Below, piece by piece: positions 33,944-43,394 of a stretch of DNA of 64,000 nucleotides (position 1 is its first letter; each line of letters begins with the position of its first letter). The translations under genes were made by a program, and so were the position numbers. The stretch lies in contig JAUICM010000004.1 in NCBI GenBank assembly GCA_030427885.1, forward strand, positions 1 through 64,000. Direction: 5' to 3'. Origin of the DNA: Rhodothermia bacterium (GTDB taxonomy: Bacteria; Bacteroidota; Rhodothermia; Balneolales; Balneolaceae). A model generated the notes under the pieces. It worked only from the letters and a program-made list of their open reading frames with translations, had not been told where the DNA came from and searched no databases.

Positions 33944-33980
33944 ACCCCAGCCCGACCCTCCCCTTAGTAAAGGGGAGGAA
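33942..33980 (-). repeat. AGTC-hairpin-GGGTG repeat, copy c
   Basis: Reverse copy: AGACCCCAGCCCGACC then stem CCTCCCCTT/AAGGGGAGG. It overlaps the stop codon of the peptidase gene. Confidence 0.65.
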
Positions 33981-34012
33981 GCTCATTTACTAAGACTATA
34001 GTATTTAAAAAA

Positions 34013-34048
34013 GTCATCCTTCTCCGCCAGCAGGCGGATCATGATGAC
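34013..34048. repeat. GTCAT-type palindromic repeat, copy D
   Basis: GTCATC and GATGAC ends with inner TCCGCCagcaGGCGGA, 36 bp, followed by an A-run. It is a short member of the GTCAT family and could end transcription. Confidence 0.6.
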
Positions 34049-34088
34049 AAAAAAATTAAAAGCGTAGTTATTTACAGATAATTAACCC

Positions 34089-34967
34089 ATGAAAAAGAAA
34101 GTACACCTGGTATTAGGTAGCGGAGGAGCAAGAGGGATCGCCCATATCGGAGTAATTGAAGGACTCGAAAAAGATGGGTATGAGATCATCGAAGTAGTAG
34201 GATGTTCCATGGGAGCGGTGATCGGCGGTATCTACGCTGCGGGACATCTGGAAGAGTATAAACAATGGCTCATGGAGCTGAAACGAGGCGATGTATTTGA
34301 CCTTATGGATTTCACACTTACCCGGCAGGGCTTCGTAAAAGGAGAGAAGATATTTGCAAAGCATAAAGAAATGACCGGGGAACTTAAGATCGAAGATTTT
34401 CCTATTCCGTTTACAGCTGTAGCTACAGATATGAAACACAATGAGGAAGTGCATTTTAAATCAGGAGATCTGTATAAAGCGCTCAGAGCTTCGATAGCAA
34501 TTCCCGGATTTATAACGCCCGTGGTTCAGGATGGAAAAGTGCTGGTGGATGGAGGGGTATTGAATCCTCTTCCGGTGGATCTGGTTGACAAAAAAGAAGA
34601 CGCGATCATTGTCGCAGTTGATCTGAACTCAAGAGTGGAAGATGCGATCACTACGAAAGAAGGAAAAGCGGATGAGAAACCAAATTGGTTTGAAAAGCTT
34701 CTGCCTGAAAATGTGAAAGACCTGGCAAAGAAATACGAAAAACATAAAGAAAAGCAGGAAGAGGAAACATTTTCACTGCTGGAGTTAATGGAAAATACCT
34801 TCAGCTTTACTCAGGACCGCCTGACCTCGCTTATGCTGGATATCCATACTCCGGATGAGTTGATCAAGATCCCAAGAAACACCGCGGCAACATTTGATTT
34901 CTTCAAAGCTAAGCAGATCTATAAAGTAGGTCTTAAAGCCTACAAAAGAGATATGAAGAATAAATGA
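34089..34967 (+). CDS. Patatin-like phospholipase (RssA type)
   Basis: This 292-residue cytoplasmic serine lipase has the oxyanion loop GSGGARGIAHIGV (10-22), the nucleophile Ser40 in GCSMG and the catalytic Asp154 in VDGG. The family hydrolyses acyl esters of phospholipids through a Ser-Asp dyad. A helical C-terminal part with a charged linker (KKYEKHKEKQEEE) follows. A palindromic repeat begins at its stop codon. Confidence 0.93.
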   Translation: MKKKVHLVLGSGGARGIAHIGVIEGLEKDGYEIIEVVGCSMGAVIGGIYAAGHLEEYKQWLMELKRGDVFDLMDFTLTRQGFVKGEKIFAKHKEMTGELKIEDFPIPFTAVATDMKHNEEVHFKSGDLYKALRASIAIPGFITPVVQDGKVLVDGGVLNPLPVDLVDKKEDAIIVAVDLNSRVEDAITTKEGKADEKPNWFEKLLPENVKDLAKKYEKHKEKQEEETFSLLELMENTFSFTQDRLTSLMLDIHTPDELIKIPRNTAATFDFFKAKQIYKVGLKAYKRDMKNK

Positions 34968-35008
34968 GTCTCGCTCCCTAAAGTCAGGGAGGGAACAAGG
35001 GTGGGTAT
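34967..35008 (+). repeat. AGTC-hairpin-GGGTG repeat, copy d
   Basis: AGTC, stem CTCCCT/AGGGAG, then AACAAGGGTGGGT. It is nearly identical to copy f at 35479-35520 and in the same orientation. Confidence 0.7.
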
Positions 35009-35048
35009 GAAAAAGATATAGAAAAGCTTTTTATTACAAAGGAAGAAA

Positions 35049-35090
35049 AGACCCATCCCTGTCCCTTCCCTGCGTTCAGGGAAGGGGACT
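35049..35090 (-). repeat. AGTC-hairpin-GGGTG repeat, copy e (left flank of DUF559)
   Basis: Reverse copy: AGACCCATCCC then a 10 bp stem CCCTTCCCTG/CAGGGAAGGG and GGACT. With copy f it encloses the DUF559 gene in inverted orientation; the outer ends are AGACCCA and TGGGTCT. Confidence 0.7.
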
Positions 35091-35103
35091 TTTTAAATAG
35101 ATC

Positions 35104-35475
35104 ATGGATAGAAACAGAGTTTCAATAACGGAATTGGCAAGAGAGTTGAGAAAGAACCCAACCCCATCAGAAAAACTATTCTGGGATTCAGTAAGAAAAA
35201 GGCAGCTATTGGGAATGAGATTTTTGAGGCAGAAGCCCATAGTACATACTGAAACGAACGGCAGAAAATATTTCTATATAGCAGATTTTTACTGTGCTGA
35301 ATACAAACTGGTAATAGAAATTGATGGGAAAGTTCATGATTACCAGAAAGAGTATGATTACAACAGAGATATAGTTCTAAACAGATTGGGGCTGACTGTT
35401 CTGCGATTTAAAAATGAAGAGTTAAACGATATGAAATCAGTACATAAAAAGATCGCAGAACTAATATCAGTATAA
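35104..35475 (+). CDS. DUF559 endonuclease-like protein
   Basis: This 123-residue protein has the DUF559/Vsr-like PD-(D/E)xK nuclease fold. It opens with the family motif NPTPSEKLFWDSVRKRQLLGMRFLRQKPI (Glu23). The catalytic set follows: Asp61 in IADFYC, Glu72 and Asp74 in EIDG, then RLGLTVLRFKNEE. Such proteins are predicted to nick or cleave DNA. The gene is enclosed by inverted copies e and f of a dispersed hairpin repeat, with copy d in direct orientation further left. This suggests that the gene and repeats move or act together. Confidence 0.88.
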   Translation: MDRNRVSITELARELRKNPTPSEKLFWDSVRKRQLLGMRFLRQKPIVHTETNGRKYFYIADFYCAEYKLVIEIDGKVHDYQKEYDYNRDIVLNRLGLTVLRFKNEELNDMKSVHKKIAELISV

Positions 35476-35478
35476 ATA

Positions 35479-35520
35479 AGTCTCCCTCCCTAAAGTTAGG
35501 GAGGGAAAAAGGGTGGGTCT
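35479..35520 (+). repeat. AGTC-hairpin-GGGTG repeat, copy f (right flank of DUF559)
   Basis: AAGTC, an 11 bp stem TCCCTCCCTAA/TTAGGGAGGGA, then AAAAGGGTGGGTCT. It starts 4 bp after the DUF559 stop. Confidence 0.72.
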
Positions 35521-35524
35521 GAAA

Positions 35525-37420
35525 TCACCAGTCATCCGTTCGGAAAGGGACCGCTGGCAACAGCTCTTTATTGTAAAGAGATACATCCGGATTATCTGCC
35601 CAGGCATATCGAACGGCAACGGGATCATCGACTTCAGGAGAACTGACTATGATCTTGTCATCAACAATTCGTGCATCGGCCCAATAGAAGACACTGTCAG
35701 AGCCAGCAACAGCAAAACCCTCGATCGTATCGGAGCCACGTAGCATAAAACCCGAACCAATATGATCGTATGAGATCACAATCTGATTACCATCAATAAT
35801 ATGTCCACGGTACATCGGTCCGGAGTAGACATTGTCTTCGTTGTAGGCAACATGACGAGCTGATTGCCATAATCGGTATCCTACATCCTGTTTATTTCTC
35901 GGGTGGATGTCATTAGCATCACCAATGTCAATGATTGTTGCCATTCCGGTGTTAGCCAGACTCAGTGTTTGTGTTTGTGCTTCCTGAAGCCGGGCCCAAC
36001 CGGAATCGGTTGGCTTTTCATACTTCTGCTGATAATTGGCTAACTGAACAAAAAGAAAAGGGAAGGAACCCTGATTCCAGGCCGTTCTCCATTCTTCGAT
36101 CATGGATTCAAAAAGCATATTGTAATATTGGTTCTTATCCACATTACTTTCTCCCTGATACCAGATCGCACCCTTGATGGTGTATCCGGCAACCGGGTTG
36201 ATCATACCATTGTATAATACTCCGGGCCGGTGTTCATAACGGATCACCTCGGGCATTGGTGGTTCAACGGTATTACTAAATTTCCATGTTCCGCTAAGGT
36301 CGATCTTTTGATCCCCAACATGTATCCAGAAGTTCTTTTCGCTGCCAATAAATGTGGTGTTAGCCCAGTCTTCCACCGTTCTTATAGCGATCACATTCTC
36401 ACCTTCTTTCAAAACACTGGAATCTATATCGATGATCATGGGATCATCTGACCAGATCTTGTTGTAGACTTTCTCACCATTTATAAAAGCCTGTGTAAAC
36501 TTTCCGGGGTTACCGAAGGAAAGCTGGCCATTTGTTACAGTTGAAAGGTCAAAAGACTTTCGAAGCCATACAAAGTCACGAAGTGGTGTCTGATTAGGTA
36601 GTTCAACTTCACCCCACTCAGAGTCATTATAATCTGCTTTGTGAGCTCCCAGCTCCAGATATTCAGTCTGGTCTTCAACACGACGGTATTTTTCCGCATT
36701 TTTGTCCTGATTATCCTGTAGAACATTATCCCATTCTCTATCGGGATTAAGCATTTCTGCTGCTGCGTCTTCATATCCGGGAACGGTTAATAATCGCGCA
36801 GCAGGAACCCATGATTCAGCAGGAGTTCCGCCCCAGTTATCATCAATGATACCAACGGGGACATTTTTTTCGGAATGATTGTGTTTTGCAAAAAACCAGG
36901 CAACAGCAGAAAAAGCTTTCGCATTTTCTTTATTTGCTACTTTCCATTCACCCTGGTCCAGATCATCCATAGGTGAAAAAGAAATACGCTGAGCTACTTT
37001 ATAAAACCGGATCTCCGGGTAGTTTGTGTCATTTAACTCAGCCTCCATATTGTCAATGTTTCCACCAACAGGCCATTCCATATTTGACTGTCCCCCGGCT
37101 ACCCATACATCTCCAAAATAGACATCATTAAAAGAGATCTTTTTCCTGGAGGAAATGTTCAGCGTGTAAGGGCCTCCAGCTTCGTGTTTGGGAAGAAATG
37201 CTTCCCACTTGCCACTATCATCTGCAGAGGTGATAACATCTTCTCCATCTATAACAATAGAGACCACGGCTTCTGGTTTAGCCCAACCCCAGATCCGCAC
37301 ATCAGCGTCATGCTGCAAAACCATGTGGTTATTAAAGATCCGGGGGATTGTCAGCTCCTGTGCAGAGGCATTAAAAGAAACGATAAGGATCAATAGAGTG
37401 GTGAGTAGAGATTTTTTCAT
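35525..37420 (-). CDS. Sialate O-acetylesterase family protein
   Basis: This 631-residue secreted esterase has a signal peptide (FNASAQE). The SGNH-type catalytic Ser is in VAGGQSNMEWPVGG near residue 113, and WYQGESNVDKNQYYN is typical of the SASA/DUF303 domain. A central jelly-roll insertion (about 250-380) is also typical. The family removes O-acetyl groups from sialic acids or plant and algal polysaccharides. It is convergent with the DUF559 unit and divergent from glpK. Confidence 0.92.
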   Translation of the reverse strand: MKKSLLTTLLILIVSFNASAQELTIPRIFNNHMVLQHDADVRIWGWAKPEAVVSIVIDGEDVITSADDSGKWEAFLPKHEAGGPYTLNISSRKKISFNDVYFGDVWVAGGQSNMEWPVGGNIDNMEAELNDTNYPEIRFYKVAQRISFSPMDDLDQGEWKVANKENAKAFSAVAWFFAKHNHSEKNVPVGIIDDNWGGTPAESWVPAARLLTVPGYEDAAAEMLNPDREWDNVLQDNQDKNAEKYRRVEDQTEYLELGAHKADYNDSEWGEVELPNQTPLRDFVWLRKSFDLSTVTNGQLSFGNPGKFTQAFINGEKVYNKIWSDDPMIIDIDSSVLKEGENVIAIRTVEDWANTTFIGSEKNFWIHVGDQKIDLSGTWKFSNTVEPPMPEVIRYEHRPGVLYNGMINPVAGYTIKGAIWYQGESNVDKNQYYNMLFESMIEEWRTAWNQGSFPFLFVQLANYQQKYEKPTDSGWARLQEAQTQTLSLANTGMATIIDIGDANDIHPRNKQDVGYRLWQSARHVAYNEDNVYSGPMYRGHIIDGNQIVISYDHIGSGFMLRGSDTIEGFAVAGSDSVFYWADARIVDDKIIVSSPEVDDPVAVRYAWADNPDVSLYNKELLPAVPFRTDDW

Positions 37421-37559
37421 GATTCCGTGAGTTTGTATTCCAACAATGAGGGTGCAAAGTAATAAATCAAAACATTTTAGGATACCTGATTGTCACAATT
37501 TGCCCGCTTGTGAGAATGAAGTAAATCATTCATATTCTGTTGAACAAAACGAGAGTCAC

Positions 37560-39050
37560 ATGGATAAGGAATTTATACTGGCAATTGATCAGGGAACAAC
37601 TAGCTCAAGAGCCATTGTATTTAATCAATCCGGAGAAATACGTGCCGTAGCACAGAAGGAATTCAAACAATTTTTCCCAAATGATGGCTGGGTGGAACAT
37701 GATCCAATGGAGATATGGAAAACTCAGGCAGGGGTTGTGGCTGAAGCGATTATGGAGTGTGGCGCAGATGGAAAGAATATTGCTGCGATCGGGATCACCA
37801 ACCAAAGGGAGACAACGGTAGTTTGGGACCGGGAAACCGGAAAGCCTGTTTACAATGCAATCGTCTGGCAGGACCGGCGCACATCTGATTACTGTGATCA
37901 ACTTAAACAAGAAGGTTGGGTAGAAAAGATCAAAGAGAAAACAGGTCTTATTATTGACAGTTATTTTTCAGGTACAAAAGTCCGGTGGATACTCGAAAAT
38001 GTAAATGGAGCAAGACAAAAGGCAGAGCAGGGGAAACTCGCCTTCGGCACCATTGATTCGTGGTTAGTGTGGAACTTCACCAAGGGAGAGACCCATGTTA
38101 CCGATGTAACCAATGCCTCCCGGACCATGCTTTATAACATAAGGGAAGGAAAGTGGGACGAAGAGTTGCTGGAGTTGATGGAAATCCCCGAAAGCATGTT
38201 GCCGGAGGTGAAGTCGTCGAGTGAAGTGTATGCACATACAAAGACAACTATTTTTGCACATGAAGTGCCCATAGCAGGAATAGCCGGTGATCAGCAGGCA
38301 GCCATGTTTGGCCAAATGTGTTTACAGCCTGGAATGCTGAAGAACACCTACGGAACGGGATCGTTCATCATGTTCAATACAGGAAACGAGGCAGTCGAAT
38401 CAAAAAACAATCTGCTCACCACTATAGGATATGGATATCAGGATACAATCACCTATGCACTGGAGGGAAGTATCTTTATAGCAGGAGCAGTAGTGCAGTG
38501 GTTAAGGGATGGATTGGGCATCATTAAGTCATCTTCTGATATTGAAAAACTAGCACTAACAGAAAAAGATAATGGAGGCGTTTATCTGGTACCGGCTTTT
38601 GCAGGACTTGGGGCTCCACATTGGGATCAACGAGCCAGAGGTTCCATGTTTGGGCTGACCCGGGGAAGTACTGCCGGACATATCGCCCGCGCCGCCCTGG
38701 AAGGAATTGCCTATCAGGTTAAAGATGTGCTTTCGGCGATGGAAGCAGATTCTGGGATCAACATTCAGGAATTAAGAGTTGACGGTGGGGCGACGGCGAA
38801 TAATACCTTAATGCAATTTCAGTCTGATATTCTGCAGATCCCAATTATACGTCCTGAGATACTGGAGACCACCGCCCTGGGAGCGGCCTACCTTGCCGGA
38901 CTTGCTGTTGGTTTCTGGAAAGACACCGAAGAAACCAAAGCCCAATGGAAAGAAGACAAACGCTTTGAACCAAAGATGAAACAAGATCAGGTTGATGAGT
39001 TATTATTCAAATGGAATAAAGCCGTTGAGAAAAGTAAGGAGTGGATATGA
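37560..39050 (+). CDS. glpK: Glycerol kinase
   Basis: This 496-residue FGGY-family kinase makes sn-glycerol 3-phosphate from glycerol and ATP. Signatures are [15 protein letters not shown] (about 7-21), [43 protein letters not shown] and the FGGY C-terminal motif region [17 protein letters not shown]. Length is normal. The ATG at 37560 starts right at the conserved fold. It heads a locus followed by glpD, a sensor kinase and the glycerol facilitator gene. Confidence 0.97.
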   Translation: MDKEFILAIDQGTTSSRAIVFNQSGEIRAVAQKEFKQFFPNDGWVEHDPMEIWKTQAGVVAEAIMECGADGKNIAAIGITNQRETTVVWDRETGKPVYNAIVWQDRRTSDYCDQLKQEGWVEKIKEKTGLIIDSYFSGTKVRWILENVNGARQKAEQGKLAFGTIDSWLVWNFTKGETHVTDVTNASRTMLYNIREGKWDEELLELMEIPESMLPEVKSSSEVYAHTKTTIFAHEVPIAGIAGDQQAAMFGQMCLQPGMLKNTYGTGSFIMFNTGNEAVESKNNLLTTIGYGYQDTITYALEGSIFIAGAVVQWLRDGLGIIKSSSDIEKLALTEKDNGGVYLVPAFAGLGAPHWDQRARGSMFGLTRGSTAGHIARAALEGIAYQVKDVLSAMEADSGINIQELRVDGGATANNTLMQFQSDILQIPIIRPEILETTALGAAYLAGLAVGFWKDTEETKAQWKEDKRFEPKMKQDQVDELLFKWNKAVEKSKEWI

Positions 39051-39065
39051 GATTCTATTATTGAT

Positions 39066-39172
39066 GTCATCCCGGACTTGATCCGGGATCTGTAAAGGGA
39101 TATGTACTGAATAAGAATGTTAATATATCAACGAAACGATCTTTTCAGACGCTGAAACGAGTTCAGCATGAC
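39066..39172. repeat. GTCAT-type MITE-like repeat, copy E
   Basis: This 107 bp element aligns along its length with the reverse complement of 3162-3269. The right end GTTCAGCATGAC is the perfect complement of that element's left end. It separates glpK and glpD. Confidence 0.65.
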
Positions 39173-39197
39173 GATAAGTGGGCGCTATGAGAGTAAA

Positions 39198-40763
39198 ATG
39201 AACAGACAGGAATTTCTAGATACCGTTAAAGAATACAATGACTATTGGGATGTGGTCATCATCGGAGGGGGTGCAACCGGGCTGGGCTCTGCGGTTGATG
39301 CTGCTTCAAGAGGGTATAAAACACTGCTTCTGGATATGCATGATTTTGCAAAGGGAACTTCAAGCCGTAGTACTAAACTTGTGCATGGAGGTGTCCGATA
39401 TTTGCAGCAGGGAGACGTTTCATTAGTGATAGAAGCTCTGCACGAACGTGGACTTATGATACAGAATGCACCACATCTGGTGAGCCATCTTTCTTTTATT
39501 GTTCCCAGCTATAAATGGTGGAATGGTCCTTTTTATGGTGTTGGTCTGAAAGTGTATGATATGCTGGCCGGAAAGCTGGGAATCAAAAAGTCCAAGAATC
39601 TATCCAAAGAAAAGACTCTCGAAAAGATTCCTACACTGGAACCGGAAGGACTAATTGGCGGAACGATCTATTATGATGGTCAATTTGATGACTCACGTCT
39701 GGCGGTAAACCTGGCACAAACCGCTGTTGATAATGGAGCGGTGGCATTGAACTACATGAAAGTTACCGGCTTGATCAAAAATCAAAATGGTATCATCGAA
39801 GGGGTTCAGGCCCTGGATATGGTGGATGGGGATAAATATGAGATCAACGCCAGAGTGGTGATCAATGCTACGGGAATCTTTAGTGACTCTATCCTTTCCA
39901 TGGATGAAGAAGAGCATTCACCGATCATTCAATGTGCGCAGGGGGTTCATATAGTGTTAGACAAAGAGTTTCTTCCGGGTGATACCGCAATTATGGTTCC
40001 TCATACCGATGACGGAAGAGTTTTGTTTGCGGTTCCCTGGCATGGAAAGGCCCTGGTCGGAACCACCGACACCCCAATTGAGAAACCAACATTGGAACCA
40101 GTAGCTTTAAAGGAAGAAGTTGATTTCATCCTCCGACACGCGAAGCAATATCTGAGTAAAGATCCTGAACCGAAGGATGTAAAAAGTGTATTTGCCGGGT
40201 TACGGCCATTGGTAAGGCCTGAGGATGCAAAGTCTACCTCAGAGATCTCCAGAAGCCACCACCTGCAGGTGTCAGGATCGGGACTGGTAACCATTGCAGG
40301 AGGAAAATGGACCACCTACCGCAGAATGGCCGAAGATACGATCGATAAAGCAGCTTGGGTAGCGGGCCTCAAACAGGTGGATTGCAAGACACATGAGCTT
40401 CGTATACATGGCTGGCTCAAAGGACAGGATAATACGGATCATCTGTATGTTTATGGCTCAGATCGTGCAGGTCTGAAAAAACTTCTGGACGAAAACCCTG
40501 AATGGAATGAACAAATACATCCTGATCTTCCATACCTGAAAGGGGAAGTGATCTGGGCGGTGAGAAATGAGCTAGCCATAACTATTGAGGATGTGCTTTC
40601 AAGAAGAACAAGGGCGTTGTTACTGGATGCCAAGGCATCCCTTGAAATGGCCCCGATAGTAGGTAAGCTGCTTGCAGATGAGTTTGGGTATGATGATAGG
40701 TGGGTTGAACAGGAAGTTAAAGAGTATGAAGCATTGGCAAGGAATTATATATTAGCACCTTAA
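39198..40763 (+). CDS. glpD: FAD-dependent glycerol-3-phosphate dehydrogenase
   Basis: This 521-residue membrane-associated flavoprotein oxidises glycerol 3-phosphate to dihydroxyacetone phosphate and feeds the quinone pool. It shows the FAD motif IIGGGATGLGSAVDAASRG near 21-39, SSRSTKLVHGGVRYLQQ, and the C-terminal DAO_C domain with VLSRRTRALLLDA. The ATG at 39198 is used because the upstream in-frame extension overlaps a repeat element. Together with glpK it completes glycerol entry into glycolysis. Confidence 0.97.
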   Translation: MNRQEFLDTVKEYNDYWDVVIIGGGATGLGSAVDAASRGYKTLLLDMHDFAKGTSSRSTKLVHGGVRYLQQGDVSLVIEALHERGLMIQNAPHLVSHLSFIVPSYKWWNGPFYGVGLKVYDMLAGKLGIKKSKNLSKEKTLEKIPTLEPEGLIGGTIYYDGQFDDSRLAVNLAQTAVDNGAVALNYMKVTGLIKNQNGIIEGVQALDMVDGDKYEINARVVINATGIFSDSILSMDEEEHSPIIQCAQGVHIVLDKEFLPGDTAIMVPHTDDGRVLFAVPWHGKALVGTTDTPIEKPTLEPVALKEEVDFILRHAKQYLSKDPEPKDVKSVFAGLRPLVRPEDAKSTSEISRSHHLQVSGSGLVTIAGGKWTTYRRMAEDTIDKAAWVAGLKQVDCKTHELRIHGWLKGQDNTDHLYVYGSDRAGLKKLLDENPEWNEQIHPDLPYLKGEVIWAVRNELAITIEDVLSRRTRALLLDAKASLEMAPIVGKLLADEFGYDDRWVEQEVKEYEALARNYILAP

Positions 40764-40826
40764 TGAATAATCGATAAGCGTAAAGAAAGTCTTTTGAAAG
40801 CTACGTTGGTATTAACACAAAGAAAG

Positions 40827-42647
40827 ATGATGGTGAGGGGCCTGGGTTTGATCATACTTTCGATGATCTTATTCGGGGCTGTTTTTGCTCAGGAACAGCA
40901 ACCGCTTCAGAAAGTTACTCTTCAGCTAAAATGGAAGCATCAATTCCAATTTGCAGGGTATTATGCAGCTATTGAGAAAGGGTTTTATAAAGAGGCCGGC
41001 TTAGAGGTAGAGTTAAAAGAGGCACAGTCAGGGATAGAACCAGCATCGGAAGTATTTAAAGGGAATGCAGACTTCGGGATCACAACGGCCGATATACTTA
41101 TTCTTCGCTCAGAAGGATATAAGGGAGTGCTATTGGCGTCGATCTTTCAGCATTCTGCACAGATATTGATAGCTGCAAGAAGCTCTGGAATAGATCATGT
41201 GCAGCAACTTGTGGATAAAAGGATCGCAATGGAGCCTCATGCGGCCGATCTTATTACTTACATGAATGATGAGGGGGTTAGTCTTAATGAAGTAGAACTA
41301 TATAGTCATTCTTTTGATGTAAGTAGTCTTCTTAATGGTGAAGTAGATGCAATGACAGCCTATATCTCAGACGAACCATACCTGCTTAATCAGGAGGGCT
41401 TCGAGCACATTATTATTGACCCAAGAATGGGAGGCATCGATTTTTACGGAGATGTATTATTTACCACAGAGGAAATGGTAGAACAGAATCCGGATCTTGT
41501 ACAAAAGTTCACTGAAGCTTCTCTGAAAGGATGGCAATACGCTATGGAGAATCCGGAAGAGATCACAAATGTGATCTATGGAAAGTACAGTAAGAGACAC
41601 TCCAAAGAACACCTGTTATTTGAAGCTCAAAAAATGCAGCGGCTTATTATGGCCGATGTGGTGGAGATAGGATACTCTAACCCGGGCAGGTGGCAACGCA
41701 TACTGGAGATCTATAAGGAACAAAACATGCTGGCTTCAGCAATAACACTTGACGGGCTTTTTCTGTCCGATTATGTGAATACACCGAACTCCTTTCCATG
41801 GAAACTCCTCTACATTTTTGGTATTTCTCTGGTCGTGGTTGCATCAGCGACCCTGTTCTACTACAATACTGCCCGGAGACTTAAAACAGAAATGGCCAAA
41901 AGATATGATGCTCAGGAACGGCTCATTGAGAGCGAGAAAATGCTCCGTGAGTCCAATGCAGCAAAGGATAAATTCTTTTCAATTTTAGCTCACGATCTAA
42001 GGAATCCTTTTTCGGCCATTATGGGGCTTACAGACCTGATGATCCTGGACGCAAAAGAAGAGGAAAATACCGAGAATCTGGAAAATCTTAAGATCGTAAA
42101 AGAAGCTTCAATACAGGTATTAGAGTTATTGAATAACCTGCTTATTTGGTCAAGAACCCAAGTAGGTAATATCGAATATACCCCGGAAGTGTTTGATCTT
42201 TCTGAACAGATAAAAAAGAATATAGCTGTGGTAAGCAGCCAGGCAGCACATAAAAACATCAGCATAGATGCAGAACTTTCAAAGGAAATCCCTGCTTTTT
42301 GTGACCGGAATATGTTCTCAACCATAATGCTCAACCTTCTTACAAATGCGATTAAATTTACCCCAGAAAAGGGAAGGGTTACGGTTGGAGTGAATGCAAC
42401 AAAAGAGGAAATAAAGATCTTTGTGAAAGATAACGGGATAGGAATGAGAGAAGAGGATCTGGGTAAGCTGTTTATGATCGAAACGAAATACACCCGTGAG
42501 GGCACCAATTCGGAGAAAGGAAGCGGGTTGGGACTACTTCTTTGTAAGGAATTTATAGAGATGCATAAAGGGCGTATTTGGGCGGAATCAGAATTTGGAA
42601 AAGGAAGTACGTTTCATATTACATTACCGCGATTCAACACGTATTAG
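40827..42647 (+). CDS. Sensor histidine kinase with THI5/NMT1-type periplasmic domain
   Basis: This protein of about 606 residues has a signal peptide, then an NMT1/THI5 solute-binding domain (TLQLKWKHQFQFAGYYAAIEKGFY, about 28-260). One membrane segment near 320 follows, then a kinase core with SILAHDLRNPFSAIMGL (phospho-His), NLLTNAIKFTP, DNGIGM and GSGLGL. Such domains bind pyrimidine or amine ligands in transporters; here the ligand is unknown. No response regulator is adjacent. It sits between glpD and the facilitator gene, so a role in controlling glycerol use is possible. A TTG at 40794 is an alternative start. Confidence 0.88.
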   Translation: MMVRGLGLIILSMILFGAVFAQEQQPLQKVTLQLKWKHQFQFAGYYAAIEKGFYKEAGLEVELKEAQSGIEPASEVFKGNADFGITTADILILRSEGYKGVLLASIFQHSAQILIAARSSGIDHVQQLVDKRIAMEPHAADLITYMNDEGVSLNEVELYSHSFDVSSLLNGEVDAMTAYISDEPYLLNQEGFEHIIIDPRMGGIDFYGDVLFTTEEMVEQNPDLVQKFTEASLKGWQYAMENPEEITNVIYGKYSKRHSKEHLLFEAQKMQRLIMADVVEIGYSNPGRWQRILEIYKEQNMLASAITLDGLFLSDYVNTPNSFPWKLLYIFGISLVVVASATLFYYNTARRLKTEMAKRYDAQERLIESEKMLRESNAAKDKFFSILAHDLRNPFSAIMGLTDLMILDAKEEENTENLENLKIVKEASIQVLELLNNLLIWSRTQVGNIEYTPEVFDLSEQIKKNIAVVSSQAAHKNISIDAELSKEIPAFCDRNMFSTIMLNLLTNAIKFTPEKGRVTVGVNATKEEIKIFVKDNGIGMREEDLGKLFMIETKYTREGTNSEKGSGLGLLLCKEFIEMHKGRIWAESEFGKGSTFHITLPRFNTY

Positions 42648-42664
42648 ATTTAACCGGAGGCACT

Positions 42665-43375
42665 ATGGAAGCATATATTGGCGAAGCACTGGGAACATTT
42701 CTGTTGATGATCCTGGGTTTGGGTGTAAATGCTAATGTTTCTCTAAAAGGGACAAAAGGAAATAATGGAGGCTGGATTCTCATAAACTGGGGATGGGGAA
42801 TAGCCGTTTTTGTAGGCGTTTATGTGGTTGCTGGTTTTAGCGGAGCTCATATCAATCCGGCAGTTTCAATAGGACTTGCGTCAGCCGGGAAATTCACATG
42901 GAGCCTGGTTCCGGGATATATATTGTCGCAGATGATCGGTGCGATTATAGCTGCGGTCCTGATCTGGATTCATTATAAAGACCATTTCGACCAAACAGAA
43001 GATAAAGCCAGCAAACTGGGGGTGTTTAGTACTGCTCCAGCTATAAAAAATAGCAGTTCAAACCTTTATTCAGAAATCTTAGGTTCATTTATCTTAGTAT
43101 TGGGCGTGCTATATCTGGCGGAACCAGATGTTGGCCTTGGCTCAATAAGTGCACTGCCGGTTGCGTTACTTGTTTTTGGTATTGGGATGTCGCTTGGTGG
43201 TACCACCGGATATGCGATCAATCCTGCACGCGATCTTGGCCCAAGAATTGCCCACGCTTTTCTTCCTATAAAAGACAAAGGAAGCAGTAATTGGGAATAT
43301 GCATGGATCCCGGTAGCCGGCCCGATAGCTGGTGCGGTTTTAGCTTCAGGTGTATACTTGATCCTTGGACTCTAA
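42665..43375 (+). CDS. glpF: MIP-family channel, glycerol facilitator type
   Basis: This 236-residue six-segment channel has two NPA boxes: AHINPAVS and AINPARDLGPR. The Asp following NPAR is a mark of glyceroporins as opposed to water-only aquaporins. It admits glycerol for the kinase encoded upstream. The ATG at 42665 has GGAGG 6 bp upstream; longer frames overlap the kinase gene. The gene closes the glycerol locus. Confidence 0.95.
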   Translation: MEAYIGEALGTFLLMILGLGVNANVSLKGTKGNNGGWILINWGWGIAVFVGVYVVAGFSGAHINPAVSIGLASAGKFTWSLVPGYILSQMIGAIIAAVLIWIHYKDHFDQTEDKASKLGVFSTAPAIKNSSSNLYSEILGSFILVLGVLYLAEPDVGLGSISALPVALLVFGIGMSLGGTTGYAINPARDLGPRIAHAFLPIKDKGSSNWEYAWIPVAGPIAGAVLASGVYLILGL

Positions 43376-43394
43376 TTGGTATCAATAAAGCATT

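Noticed and set aside
34967-35520. Possible CRISPR array
   Set aside because: The repeats alternate in orientation, are unequally spaced, differ in sequence, and one interval is a nuclease gene, not spacers.
40741-40830. TPP riboswitch before the THI5-domain kinase
   Set aside because: No CTGAGA or other thi-box core is present in the short upstream region.
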